From Fragilariopsis cylindrus CCMP1102 (taxonomy: Eukaryota > Bacillariophyta > Bacillariophyceae > Bacillariales > Bacillariaceae), in contig FMBT01000388.1 of assembly GCA_900095095.1 (NCBI GenBank), positions 103,932-167,931 on the forward strand: a stretch of 64,000 nt of DNA, given 5' to 3'. Made by a program: the position numbers and the translations under genes. Below are positions 24,801 through 36,107 of this stretch, in pieces. Numbering within the stretch: position 1 is the first letter of the stretch; each line of letters begins with the position of its first letter. The notes under the pieces are model-generated. The model searched no databases, was not told the DNA's origin, and worked only from the letters and a program-made list of their open reading frames with translations.

Positions 24801-27800
24801 AGGTTACATTGCAATACCAAGACTACGCTCTACTGCGGGCGGTCGTAAATGATAACATTGCCCGCCACATCAACACAGATAAATGGGACAACGTCGAAAA
24901 AGCATATTGGATGGAAGAGAAGAACGCAAATGAACGAAGCAGTATTGGGGGATCCGTCAATATAGATGGTGCCGTGAATGCGCAGGTTGCCTACTCTTCT
25001 AATGCTCGATTTGTACGTTATGGTAAAAGCGGGAAAAAAGGCCAAAAGCAAGAAAGTGTCGCTATAAACAATCTAAAGCAAGAAAGCGTCTCTGCAAATA
25101 CTCTGGATGTCCGATTCGACTTGGATGGTGTAACTTTGAAACTCAGGCGTAATGATCTCCCAGATGGTATTATCGAGGAAGATGACCTTGCGTCTGCTTT
25201 TCACTATGATGTCATGTTATTACGGGTAGGGGTTGTTGAAGTGTTATATACTGCGAATGGAAATGGGGACGTTTCGTTTAATCTCTCGCTCTTTCGCATT
25301 GGGCTGTTTGATTTAGGTGATAACGGTCGTCTCATCAGACAACGATATTATCATTCTTTACCAAGTGACGATTTTGCGAACGGAAAACGAAAGAAAAGCC
25401 TCTTAGGCAGCCATGCCCATTTGCTGTCCTTGCGGAAGGATATTTGTCTGCGGACGACAATGATGCAGTTGTCCTTGGAGAGTCAGATCTCGACGGCCCT
25501 GAGTTTGTGATATCGATTGATACATGCCCGGCGTCCTCAACTACAGGATTCGGACCGCTTTCTGAAACGAGTCTTCCTCCAGATACTAAAGTCACATTAG
25601 CGAAAGTTGTGGTAAATTATCTTAGCTTAAATGCTCTAATTCGACCATTTCGAGAGATTGCTGATTTCTTGTCGTGTGAATGGCCTACATCTGTAGAACA
25701 GTCTCCGAAATGCATGAGAGTAGACGAGGTTGAGCTACATATCACTGAAAAATCAAAATTTCCAAAGATCGATATGATACATGATTCGTTTCGAGGGTTT
25801 CAGCTTAAGGTTGTCGCTCACTATCCTAGAGTATTCTTTCTAGCAGACGAAAGTGATCTTCATTCTCGTGCTCTTGTACTCAAGGGGTAAGTCTTGTTTT
25901 GTTTTGTTCTATTCTGTTTTGTTTTGTTTTGTTTTGTTTGTGTGTGTGTGTGTGTCATTTTTTTGTTAGTATGGTTGTATGTATCTGACACTATTTAACT
26001 ATTTCACAGACTTGCTGTTGCAAATATCAGCATTGTCAACAAAAAAGAGATTTATGGTTCAGAAAGCTCACGTTCTGTTGACGTGCAGCAAATCACGTCG
26101 GTCGGTGCACAGCTCCATGGCTTGGAAACTTATATCAACCCAGATGTTAGCACTGCTCTGCGGTTTAGTCAAAGGCATTCTGATATGGTTGGGGCCGAAT
26201 ATTTACCCAGCTTCTCCGCTGTCCCCGAGGACGAGCTCGTTGATAAGGATACTTTGGGTGTTGCTTTGATTCAACCTGTAACAACTGGAATTGAATACAC
26301 ACAAACAGAAAGGGATTTATTTCCTACCAGACGGTCTTTGTTAGTAAATATTGATCCAGTCTCAACTATGTTAAGTTTTGAAGATCTGCAACTCGTAGAA
26401 GTCGTTCTAAATAGATGGTCTTCGGGTCGGATCAATAATCCTGACAAGCCAACCAATCCGTCAGAATTTATATCTAAACCTGAGAAGACGGGGGAAGAAA
26501 AGGAATCGGCAGAAGAAGACGCGATACAATTCGAGGTGGTTTTCAATACAAAACTCTTAGGACTAGGCCTCAGAACCGAGGGTAGTCAGATTATCGTTAG
26601 TAGTATTCAGAACCTTGAGCATAGCCTTCAGGTTAATTCAGGAGACGTTTTGATTGCCGTCGGTGACGAAAGTGTTCACAACAAGTCGCTCGAGCAGACT
26701 GTAAAAATCTTAGCAGGTTCTGGAAGACCAATTACTGTCAAATTTGAACGATATGTGGCTTCGATAAACGGCGGGAATATAGAAAGCACGGGGACAAATG
26801 CAGCAACAAAACCGAAAGAATTTTCTAACGAAGATCCAGATAATATATATTCAATTAGTTGCTACAATCTTCGTTTCCGCTCTGGAATGCAACTCGGTTT
26901 TGAGTTCGAAAAAAGCCCCTCTGGACAATTTCCAGTTGTATCGAAGATTGTGTCTACGGTTGATGACGCTGTCGTGATGTCAAGTAGTGCGGATGAAATG
27001 GATTCTGAACAGATTGAAGTAATCGATCCAGTATTTGATTTGGATCACACAAGAATGCCGAGGATCGGCGCAGTGATTGTGGCTGTTGATGAGGTACCCG
27101 TTGAGGAGATCGGAGCAGAAGAGGTCTGGCAAGTTTTACTAAAGATTCAGGGAGCTGCTATGTCACCGGGACCAATCGGTACGGACTTCGGAGGAGACGT
27201 GACGTTCGGTCTTACGTTTCAAGAAACACACGCATCTACATGGGGAAATATTGACAATGTTGAAATTTCTACAGCTGGTATGGCTCTCTCATTCATCGAT
27301 GATCTTAATGGAAGAGACATGCCCCTCTTTCGTGGAAAACTTAATTCAGTTGAAATCCACGTTGAACGCGGTTTGGGCATTAAGGCTCACATCCTGGACA
27401 ATACAACCCCTTCGCTTCTCACACCTCTTTATCCAGATTCGATAGACAACGAAGAAATCACCCTATCGATAGATCAAGTGCAAGACATCCAAACAGAATC
27501 CGTTCTTTCGGTCAGCATTATCGGTATTTTTTCTGTGGACTATTTTCACCCCCGTGTTTCATTTTGGGAGCCACTCTTAGAACCGTCTCAGATATTTTAC
27601 CATTTTGAAAAACAAGATGGCAGTATTCAAGCCGATCGACCAGCTCAACTTGCGTTGGAGGTATCGGATCGTCTTCTTCGCAACGAGTTCTCAAGAGTTA
27701 AAAAATTTGACGAAGTACATATGGTCTCAGTGAATGTGACTGATGCCGCCGCCGAAGTAATCGTTAAAGCTTCTAGTCGATGGAAAGACTGGCGAAATAG

Positions 27801-30800
27801 TCTTCTTCTTGAATCAGATGAAGATGATATAGAATACGCAGATGAATTGATTCTCGAAGAAGACCACGATTCTGATAGAAATATTGTATCCATGCATCAT
27901 ATGGACAATGAAAACCAAAGCCTTCAATCTGAAACGGTAGAAGCAAACCAACGCCAAATGGCTCGTCAAAGAGTTGCCGCAAAAAAAGCCGTACAAGGCG
28001 CACTCATTTTTGCACAGAAACGGGGAGCCGAAACAAACAGAAAAAGCGATTCGGCTAAACCATTTATATTCCGTAATCGCACAGGAATCTCGATTGCTTT
28101 CGTTCAGCAGGGATGTGGTCTTCGAAGTCGTGATTACTCTAGGAGGGCTCGAGAAACGGGAGAAAGTTCAAGTTTTACGGCAACTGTCGGAGAATACGAT
28201 GGTCTTGAAGAATACGAACAGCAGTCAATCACGGAATTGGCAGATCAGGAAGATGCGAAATTTAATATGGACATAATGGATGAAAGTTTCGGAGATGACA
28301 TGGGCCGAAGGCGCAGCATCCGACATTTTACGAACAAGGTCAGGAGCTATGAAGGGCGATACCCTGATCTGATGGTCGCTATCCAAGCCGTAGCTGGAGT
28401 TCTGGTCGAACCTATAACTAATCTTCAGGTCTTTAAGGTTGGCAGCACTATTCGTCATTTAACAGTCAAAAAAGACAATGGCTCATACATGGGATCAGAC
28501 TCTACACGCAACTCTATTCAAGTTGTTTGGAACGTGGAAATTGAAGACAACCGAAGGATCATTACCCTTAGTACAGCAGTGCGTGTCGTTTCGACTGGAA
28601 TGCCTTTAGAGATCGGTGTTCGTCATGATGGGAATGGAGATAAAAATATCGCATATCGCTCGTCAGATAATTTGACCACTTCTATCGGCATTGCTCGATC
28701 TGAGTGTCCGTATTATATGCCTCTGTGGCTTGCGTTGAAACTAGAACCTGTTGGTATTTACGTCAGACCAGCTTTTGCTGCTACTACAGACCATTCATGG
28801 AGTGAATCAAGCGTTCTGCATTTTGGCCTACTTATTGAGGAGAGAATGATTTCAGAAAATCGTGGCTCGAAGACTTTTGTTACAGGGAAGTGGACGTGGG
28901 AAGAAACTATTCCTGATTTGAGGTATATTCGCTGTACTTCCGAGACAGGTGGGAGAAATCCAATATGGTTTTCAGTATTTGGGACATCGTCATCGCAGCG
29001 TCCCGAAACAAATTTTGTTACGCATTCAAGAGACGAAGCGAAGGAAGAAGCTAGAGGACAAAGGAACGAGTTTGAGTCGTATGAAGTATTATCCATTACA
29101 TTGGATTCCGGGCTTACAGTCCGGAATATGTTGCCTACGGGAATCGAATTGGAAGTGGTCCAGGTGGAACAAAATGGAAATGAATTCGGCATGGAAAAAA
29201 GCGTCGAGGTCAATTTTTCATCCAGTCATCAGCAATCAAAAATTTCGAAATTTGCTACTTTGAAAGGAGGCGAATGCACGGACGTTTTTGAAGTCAGTTA
29301 CAGTGCAGCAATTCCAAAAGCACGGATAAAACAGCCAAATAGCAAGGGGTGGTCAACTTGGGCAACCTTGAAACTAGAAGAAACGCTAGAGATGGACGAA
29401 GACGGTGACATCGTTCAACCAAACGATCGTAAAGCTGTCGTTTCCCAGACCCCCTCTCAAGTCAACGTTCAAATCACAGACGACGATTTTGGAATTCCTA
29501 TGGTCTTTGGAGTAAGGATTGTACCTAAAATGACGATAGATGATCCGCACAGGGGACGTATCTACGGGCTTGAAGTCATCATTTATGCTGAGTTATGGAT
29601 CAGGAATATCACTTCGTTACCTCTTAACTTTGGATGTCCCGCATATCAACTACATGAACCAGAGCAAGCTTTTCACGTAACTAAAGCAGCTTCGGATGAT
29701 TATATCGCAAAATTTACTGCAGAAACAGCTTTGATGGAACTCGCTAGTCTTCTTGAAGTTGGTGACAAAGGAACAACGTTAAACCAGAAGGCAGTAAAAG
29801 AGAAAACAGAAATGGGTAATCTAATAGAGAGTTTACCTGAGCAAGAATGCTCTGAGTTAATAGAAGAAGTTTTCGAGTACGTAGAGATTGAAAGTTCTAT
29901 GGTCAAACGAAGATGGTGGGCATCCGAATGCTACAATGGTCATCACAAACAAATCTTCGACGTAGACGATACTGAAACAAATTGGAAATGGCTAAACGAA
30001 AAATGGGTAAGTTACTGAAGAAATCAAATATTGTATTTTTACCAATCGCTTTTAAATAATGATATCTAACACAAACTCTCGTCAGATAATTGATTGTTCT
30101 GGTGAAGCAAATCCTTCTATAGGTGGTTGGGAAAGTTGCAGGAATCTTTACACTGGAAATGGATCATTTGGTGGTAAACGTGAATTCAATCCTTCCGATG
30201 GATTTCGTCGCAGACGATATTATCGGAGAAGGAGCGGATGCACGCAAGTCGACAAGATGAGGTCTTATACGATGACATTACAATCGCAAGATAGCAATTC
30301 TTCTTCCATGCTTTCGTCAGAACGCATGGGTGGGGTGCAGGTATTTCACCAACCTATGAAAGATGCATTTTCTCGAGAACAGAAAAAAATCAGACAAAAT
30401 TGGAGAAAAGAAAACCCGAAAGATAATGTTTATCATAACGTAAACGATGAAAACTTGAAGATTGCTATCAGATATGGTGATGGGAAATGGAGCTCGCCCG
30501 CAGAGATCCCTGATTCCGGAACTAGCTACGGTGTTATTAGAGCACTTGCCTCCAGATGGCCAAGTCTTACTCAAAGACACGGAGTTACTTCACCACAAGA
30601 TCTTCCAAACAACCACTCTATGCAAAGGAATAGTTATTCAGTACAAGATCGAACGAAGAGCTGCGACTTCAAGCCTGGATGCTTGGCTTCGGATCTATAC
30701 GAACTATGTTATACAGTATCCGAAATAGAGGGCGAATGGGGAGAATTTTCCCGATCCATGGAGGTATCTCCTCGCTTTCTAGTTCGAAACGACTCCAAAT

Positions 30801-33800
30801 ATATCTACATGAAAGTCAAGCAAACTGGCGCTCCTAACTCTACTGGTATCACACTGAGGCCCGGAGAAGCAAGTCCTTTTTATTGGGCCGACTTTCGGCT
30901 TCCCAAACTTGTTAGTATGATCCCCTTGGATAACTCCAGCCTTGTGAAACATACCTTTAGATGGAGTGGAGGCTTTGATTTGTGCAATCTTGGAATGATC
31001 CCTGTACGAATCCGGAGCGACAAAAATGAGGTTGATACCGAAGATAGTAGCTTGATAATTACGTCTATTCGAGTACTTGTTGAAGTCCGTCCAGGAACTG
31101 GGGGTCACGGAATTAATGTTTCTCTGAGAGAAGAAGAACCAAACGGCGATGGGTCGCTGTTTAGAATTGAAAACCTTTCGCCGATCCCAATTTGGTTATC
31201 GCAAGACGGAGTCCTTGCCAACCCAACCGCTTCGACACATACGTCCGGTAACAGCACCTCATTAGTTGACGGTGATTATGTGCCACCCCATACTAAGTCC
31301 ACGTTTGCTCTTGATGTACCTTACAGGCAAGGGAAATATGCACATAGAAAAGAGGCATCCTTGTCCGAGCTCATGCATGTCCGCGTTGCATTAGCACCTC
31401 TCTCTAGTCGGGCGGGGATAGAATCTGTGAAGGTTATTGGACTTGCTAACATGGGTGAGACCATTCACTTGAATCTAACGAAACTTCCGATGAAATTGAC
31501 TTCGGAGGGCCAGAATGTAATACAACTAATTCGTGTTCTCGGTGTTATTGCGACAGATGGGCCTACCCGTGTACTTAAATTCTGGTAAGTATAACTATTA
31601 TAGGTGATAACCCCTACCTATCCTTGAAAGTAAATTAAACTAACTCTTTTTTTCTTTTCTTTTCCAAGCCTCATATCCTATCCTGGAAACGACTTGGTAT
31701 TTCGTAACGACCTTCCCAATATGTCTTATGTGACATCGACTCAAACTCGGCAATGTGAAGGTCTCATAAGAGCAGGTCGAAAAGATTACACCCCAGAAGT
31801 AACCCAAGGCATAAATGAAGCCTTGAAATTGGCAGCGAAAGGATTAATCCCTCTGGAATCGGATGCAAAGAGAAGCGCAATTTTTGCCAATGTGAACCCC
31901 AACAGCGACAATAGTGACGATCATGCTGATGGTGGATTTTCGGACAAGATATTCTCCTTCCGGATGGAGTTTAGCGGTTTTGTTTTTAGTTTCGTTGACT
32001 CGTCTCCATCAGAAATAGCTGTTGCTTCCCTTAGAAATATCAACGCTCTCGCTAGATGGAACAATTTGCGATCTACGGATGCTACTTTGCTGTTGTCCAT
32101 TGGATGGCTGCAGGTTGATAATCATATACCGAGTGCACCATTCAAGGTAGCTGTTCGGCCTGATATGTCCAAACATCAAGAGGACAGTGGAGGTCCCGAT
32201 TCTGCTCCTCTGCTGGTAATTGCAGTAGCGTTTGCACCTAAGCACAAATCTAGGATTATAGTGCTGCGTTCAGTAACTGTTGCTCCGAGAAACATGGTTA
32301 TTGCACTTGATCTGGCCTTTCTTGTTCGACTGCAACGTTTCTTCGTAGGACTTCAGGATCATTTACGTTTGCGCCAACATGATATTCACTCAGGACTACG
32401 CGCTAGTTTTTCAGATGGAATTTCTGAGGATCAAAGGAAAACGATTCCTTTCCCATCCTTCGCAAGTCCTGAAAAACAACTTGAACAGATAGCTGCCTTC
32501 AGCGAAAACGAGAAGTTTTATTTCCAAGGATTGACAATCCTACCAACTAACATAAAACTTTCCGTGGCACCAGCTAAAGCGCTCACTTCCGAACAAGCCA
32601 ACCTAGAGGGCAAGGAGATGGCACAATCCACGTAGCGGTACGCAAAGGTGATGTTTTAGTAGGGAGTAGTAGCAGTGGACCTCTTGGTGTCCGAGTGGGG
32701 AGAAAGAATCGAACTCCTTTGGCAGTGGTACGAGGCGTCTTCAAATCGATCGTCGTCGATGCTTTGCTGAGACTTAGCGGAGCCTCGCTAAATTTCCATG
32801 GCGTTTTTCTGAGAAATCAATTGCCACAAGCAATCAGCTCTTTACTTATCTGGCGGCACACTACCTGACATCGCTGAAACATAACGTGCCGGCACTTTTG
32901 GGTTCTCTTAGTGCAATAGGAAACCCGTTAGGCCTGATACGAGGAATCGGAGATGGAGTGAGCGATTTTGTGACAGAGCCTATGAAAGGATTCAAACGGA
33001 GCTTGAAAGAACTAGATCCGGGATATGCTGTGGATGGTGTCGCAAGAGGAACCGAGTCACTGGCCCGACATACGGTTGGTGGATTAGCGGACTCTGCCTC
33101 TCTATTAATGGAAACATTTTCTAAGAACCTGGCCGTTGTGACATTGGATAGAAGATATGCGCAAAAACGAGACCGACGCAAGTCGTTACGATTGAAGAGT
33201 GATTCAAAAGTTACTTTAGCAGGTGGTGTCGAAAGCGGTTTCATGAAACTCGTGCAGGGTTTTAAAGAAGGCGTAACCGGAGTCGTTCGGGCACCGATCC
33301 GAGGGGCAGAAAAGCGTGGCCTGGAAGGATTCGTAAGTACTGATTGTAATTTATTCTTCTATCTTCTTTTTCGTTTCTGCATTCACTCAAACAATCGTCT
33401 TTATTCACATTTTTAATTAATCAGTGTAAAGGGATTGGTAAAGGTTTGCTCGGATTATTGGTGAAACCAATCATTGGAATTACAGATGCCGCCACTGATG
33501 TAATGATTGGTGTGAAAAGCACTGTTGAATACAAGGAGGCGCAACGGCAAAACCTGGCGTTGTTGCGTAACCAGTTTCGACCCCGTCGTCCTTTATATGG
33601 ACGAGACAAGGTACTAAAACCCTATAACATGGAAGATGCGGCGGCTTCTACATTGATGTTGAAGACCCGATGTGCAGGTGAAAATTATCTGAGCCATATG
33701 GACATGAACAATAGAGTTGCGTTGTTGAGTGTGAAAAGATTGATCATTTTGGGTCCGCGTGGAGAAGAGCAACTTGCCTTAAAGTACAAACATGTAGATC

Positions 33801-34000
33801 GTCTCGAGGTCCGATCGATTCGACAAGAAGATGGGATTACCGACGGTTGGGGAATTGTGGTAGTTCTTAACACTCCAAGACGAAACGGCAGCGATGTGGA
33901 AGTTATTTTATGTCAGTCGGAACAGGAGGCAATCAATCTACGCGTGTTGATCCAGCAAGGTGTTGATATGGTAGCTAACGATTCTTTCCAAGAATCTTGA
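15830..34000 (+). CDS. VPS13: Giant VPS13-family bridge-like lipid transfer protein, frame-interrupted
   Basis: VPS13 proteins form long grooves that move phospholipids in bulk between organelles at contact sites. The start is the chorein N-domain (MFERYITDALTTHFGHIL...NGELTLEDVVIKTTALD). RLAVYWD- and WWKYA-type motifs follow, then long beta-rich repeats, VAB-type repeats (FIFRNRTGISIAF about 28065, LTVRNMLPTGIELEV about 29115, FLVRNDSKYIYMKV about 30778), the LLGSLSAIGNPLGLIRGIG ATG2-C-like helix (about 32895) and a PH-like end (LLSVKRLIILGPRGEEQLAL). Introns fitting frame and GT-AG: 23057-23171, 24473-24557, 25887-26009, 30007-30085, 31585-31668, 33333-33424. Total is about 5,850 aa. About a dozen further frame changes cannot be introns: clustered at 16.83-18.5 kb and single ones near 19600, 25415, 32605 and 32840. 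Nearly all need one inserted base, often in a homopolymer, suggesting assembly errors, though a decaying gene is possible. PDZ-like and dysferlin-like inserts are listed separately. Confidence 0.9.
16828..18500 (+). other. Heavily frame-broken part of the VPS13 gene
   Basis: Recognisable VPS13 sequence runs through all three frames here: a RAAARDLAIYWDSTAILI stretch (about 16995) in one frame, SALIDPVGWWKYAFEA (about 17640) in the next, then KYVRLYEVLLEPP (about 17875), KARQKEAHLVLLV (about 17975), AQEEEKEYEHVADS (about 18080), NVGRWAAWIRG (about 18208), NEMKQALDRARENM (about 18393) and MSNNIILIGD (18478). Each change but one moves the frame by -1, equivalent to one lost base; the change near 17530 is +1 or two lost. 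Pieces are too short and the joints too tight for introns. Confidence 0.75.
25894..25955. repeat. (TTTTG)n plus (TG)n tract in a VPS13 intron
   Basis: Pentamer TTTTG repeats followed by a TG run, all inside the 123-nt intron 25887-26009. Confidence 0.85.
26521..27235 (+). other. Two PDZ-like segments inside VPS13
   Basis: First copy about 26524-26755: LLGLGLRTEG (carboxylate-loop-like GLGL), then SGDVLIAVGDESVHNKSLEQ and TVKILAGSGRPITVKFER, the usual PDZ order of strands and helix. Second copy about 26860-27230: MQLGFEFEKSPSGQFPVVSKI, then IGAVIVAVDEVPVEEIGAEE and TFGLTFQE, more divergent and with an insertion. Both are within one uninterrupted reading frame. Assignment is by motif pattern, strong for the first, weaker for the second. 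Confidence 0.7.
29862..30240 (+). other. Dysferlin (DysF)-type motif inside VPS13
   Basis: Sequence across the intron at 30007-30085 reads FEYVEIESSMVKRRWW, then NWKWLNEKW, then GGWESCRNLYTG and FRRRRYYRRRSG. Dysferlin/peroxin domains have the same order: an EVYENQRW start, a WxW..W pair, a GWEYA-like segment, and a closing VRRRRWVR. Matches are approximate, so this is a probable, not certain, domain call. Confidence 0.55.
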
Positions 34001-34567
34001 TAAGCATCCAATCGACAAAAAGAAGAAGAAGAAGAAGAGATAGAAATAGAGAAGAGCAGAGAAGGGAGAAAATTGGTATCTGATATCGAGAGTTTTAATT
34101 ACCTCATAGAATAACGGATGAAAGCAAAGTCATCTTAGATTATTGTTTTAGGGATAGATTACTATTCAAACAAATGTAGCTCAGACTAATTGTAAGGAAT
34201 CTGTCGTCATTACTGGAAAATTTTAGGTCTATCCTTCCACAATCTATCTTCACGCACTAATTTGCATCAACAATTTTAACACACGCACACCACACACACA
34301 CACACACATCCCTTTATTTCCCAAACGTACTGATCACTTTAGGTTCTTTGAACATCTTCTTTTTCCCCTCTTTCTCTCTTTCTTTTTTCTTTCCCCCAAA
34401 GAGTTTTAAAACAGAAATTCGTCTATTATTACTATACTTAGTTACTGTGTAGACATACAGTACGACCTCTTTACAAAACAAACATATGCATCACATCCAA
34501 GTACTTCAGTAGCAAGAACAACAACAACAACTCTCGAATATTCAATATACCGTTAGGGACAATAAAA
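34001..34567. other. Intergenic between VPS13 and LSM4
   Basis: Starts with a GAA-rich tract right after the VPS13 stop, has a (CA)n run at about 34283-34308 and a pyrimidine-rich block (34355-34395). Presumably holds the LSM4 promoter. No gene seen. Confidence 0.5.
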
Positions 34568-35189
34568 ATGGTAAGTTAGACTAGGCACTGTTGTAAACGG
34601 AAAGCTTCCTTCTACCGCTTTCGTCTCAATTTCTTCTCATTCTTCTTCCTTTTTTTCCTCAATCATTTTTTAATTTGTTTTTTTGAAAAAACAGTTACCG
34701 CTATCGTTATTGAACGTTGCAGCTGAATCGTCGACACCGTTATTGGTTGAATTGAAAGGTGGAGATACGTACAATGGACGATTGGTTAGTTGTGATTCAT
34801 GGATGAACATGAATCTTAGTGACGTTGTTTGTACATCCAAACACGGTGATAAGTTTTGGAAATTACCATCGTGTTATATTCGTGGTTCTGCCATAAAATA
34901 TTTAAGATTACCACCCGATTTATTGGACACTGCAAAGGAAAAAGTTGAAGAAGACGAAAGACGTAACAAAATTCAGAGAGAACAGAATTATGGTGGAAGA
35001 GGACGTGGAGGAAGGGGACGTGGGCGTGGACGTGGAAGAAGTGATGGTGGAAGAGGTAGAGGTGGACGTGGAAGAAGCGATGGTGGTAGAGGTGGTGGTA
35101 GAGGAAGAAGCGGCGGTGATACATCATCGTATGGTGGTCGTGGTGGGGGAAGGGGTGGTGGTGGCCGAGACAGTGGTCGAGGGAATTAA
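34568..35189 (+). CDS. LSM4: U6 snRNA-associated Sm-like protein LSm4
   Basis: LSm4 is one subunit of the LSm1-7 (mRNA decapping) and LSm2-8 (U6 snRNP) rings. The coding sequence is an ATG at 34568-34570, then an intron (34571-34694, GTAAGT...ACAG) directly after it, then one exon, giving 165 aa. The Sm fold reads [38 protein letters not shown], and Sm2 [14 protein letters not shown], close to human and yeast LSm4. The C-terminal third is an RGG/GRG tail, as in many LSm4 orthologues, where it is linked to RNA binding and P-body assembly. The start is chosen because the exon-intron join restores the conserved MLPLSLL N-terminus. Confidence 0.97.
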
Positions 35190-36107
35190 TCAACACCGTC
35201 ACAAGATACAAAATTTGATCGTACTTTCAAAGGAAAAAAGAAAAGATAAATTCGATAATATGATGAAACAATAGTAGCAAATGAATATATAAAAATAAAA
35301 TGAAAATAAAACTAAAATATATGCACGAAAAGAGAACCGGCGCCGTTGTGTTCTCGAACAAACGATATATATATATATATATATATATATTTTGTGTGTG
35401 TGTGTGTCTTTACAGTGCTACTCTTGACGGTGTTAAACATTTTCCCTAATTCGGAACGATAATTGTGCCATGTGTACACTTTTCTTCATCTCGTTGTGTC
35501 GTTAGGCGTGTAGAAAGTAAATGAATAAAATGTCGACATATCGTATCATCTTTTTTTGTTTGATTCGATTCGGCAGATCGATATTAATTAATCGAATTAA
35601 TACAACATACATACGAGTGCTCCCTACTTTTTTTCGAATTCAACCACGTTTATCTGAATGGAGTTAGTTATTAGCGAAAGCGCACGAAAATATTATGGGA
35701 CCTTGCTAGTGGTTGGTAAGCTAAGCTCAGCTCAGCTCAGCTCTATTATTTGTTTATTCAAAATACTATATTATTTTGATTATCATTGTTTATATAAATA
35801 TATACTACTACTAATATGCAAATTTATGTAAGCGAGTGAATATGAACGGGTGCGCCGCGCGGTGTGTGAAATAATGGAAATATTTGGTGAAAATATTGTT
35901 GTTTTAGTTTTATTTCCTTTCATTTCCTACCAAAAAATCAATACATCTCGGGGTGGGGTGTGTTTTTTAATAATTACAGAAAAGAAAGAGAAATAATGAC
36001 GAGCCTACCGTTGTTACACTACACTTCTTTGAAGAAAGAAAGGAACGAACAGGAACATTAATCAACAACGACCTCCGTTATTTCTCGATGATGGTGATTA
36101 TTTTCTC
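35190..36107. other. Convergent intergenic region with microsatellites
   Basis: 3' side of LSM4 and of the minus-strand membrane-protein gene. Contains (AT)n followed by (TG)n (35365-35407) and an AGCTC repeat (about 35719-35743). No gene seen. Confidence 0.5.
35365..35407. repeat. Compound (AT)n-(TG)n microsatellite
   Basis: About 13 AT units then about 8 TG units, roughly 130 bp downstream of the LSM4 stop. Confidence 0.9.
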
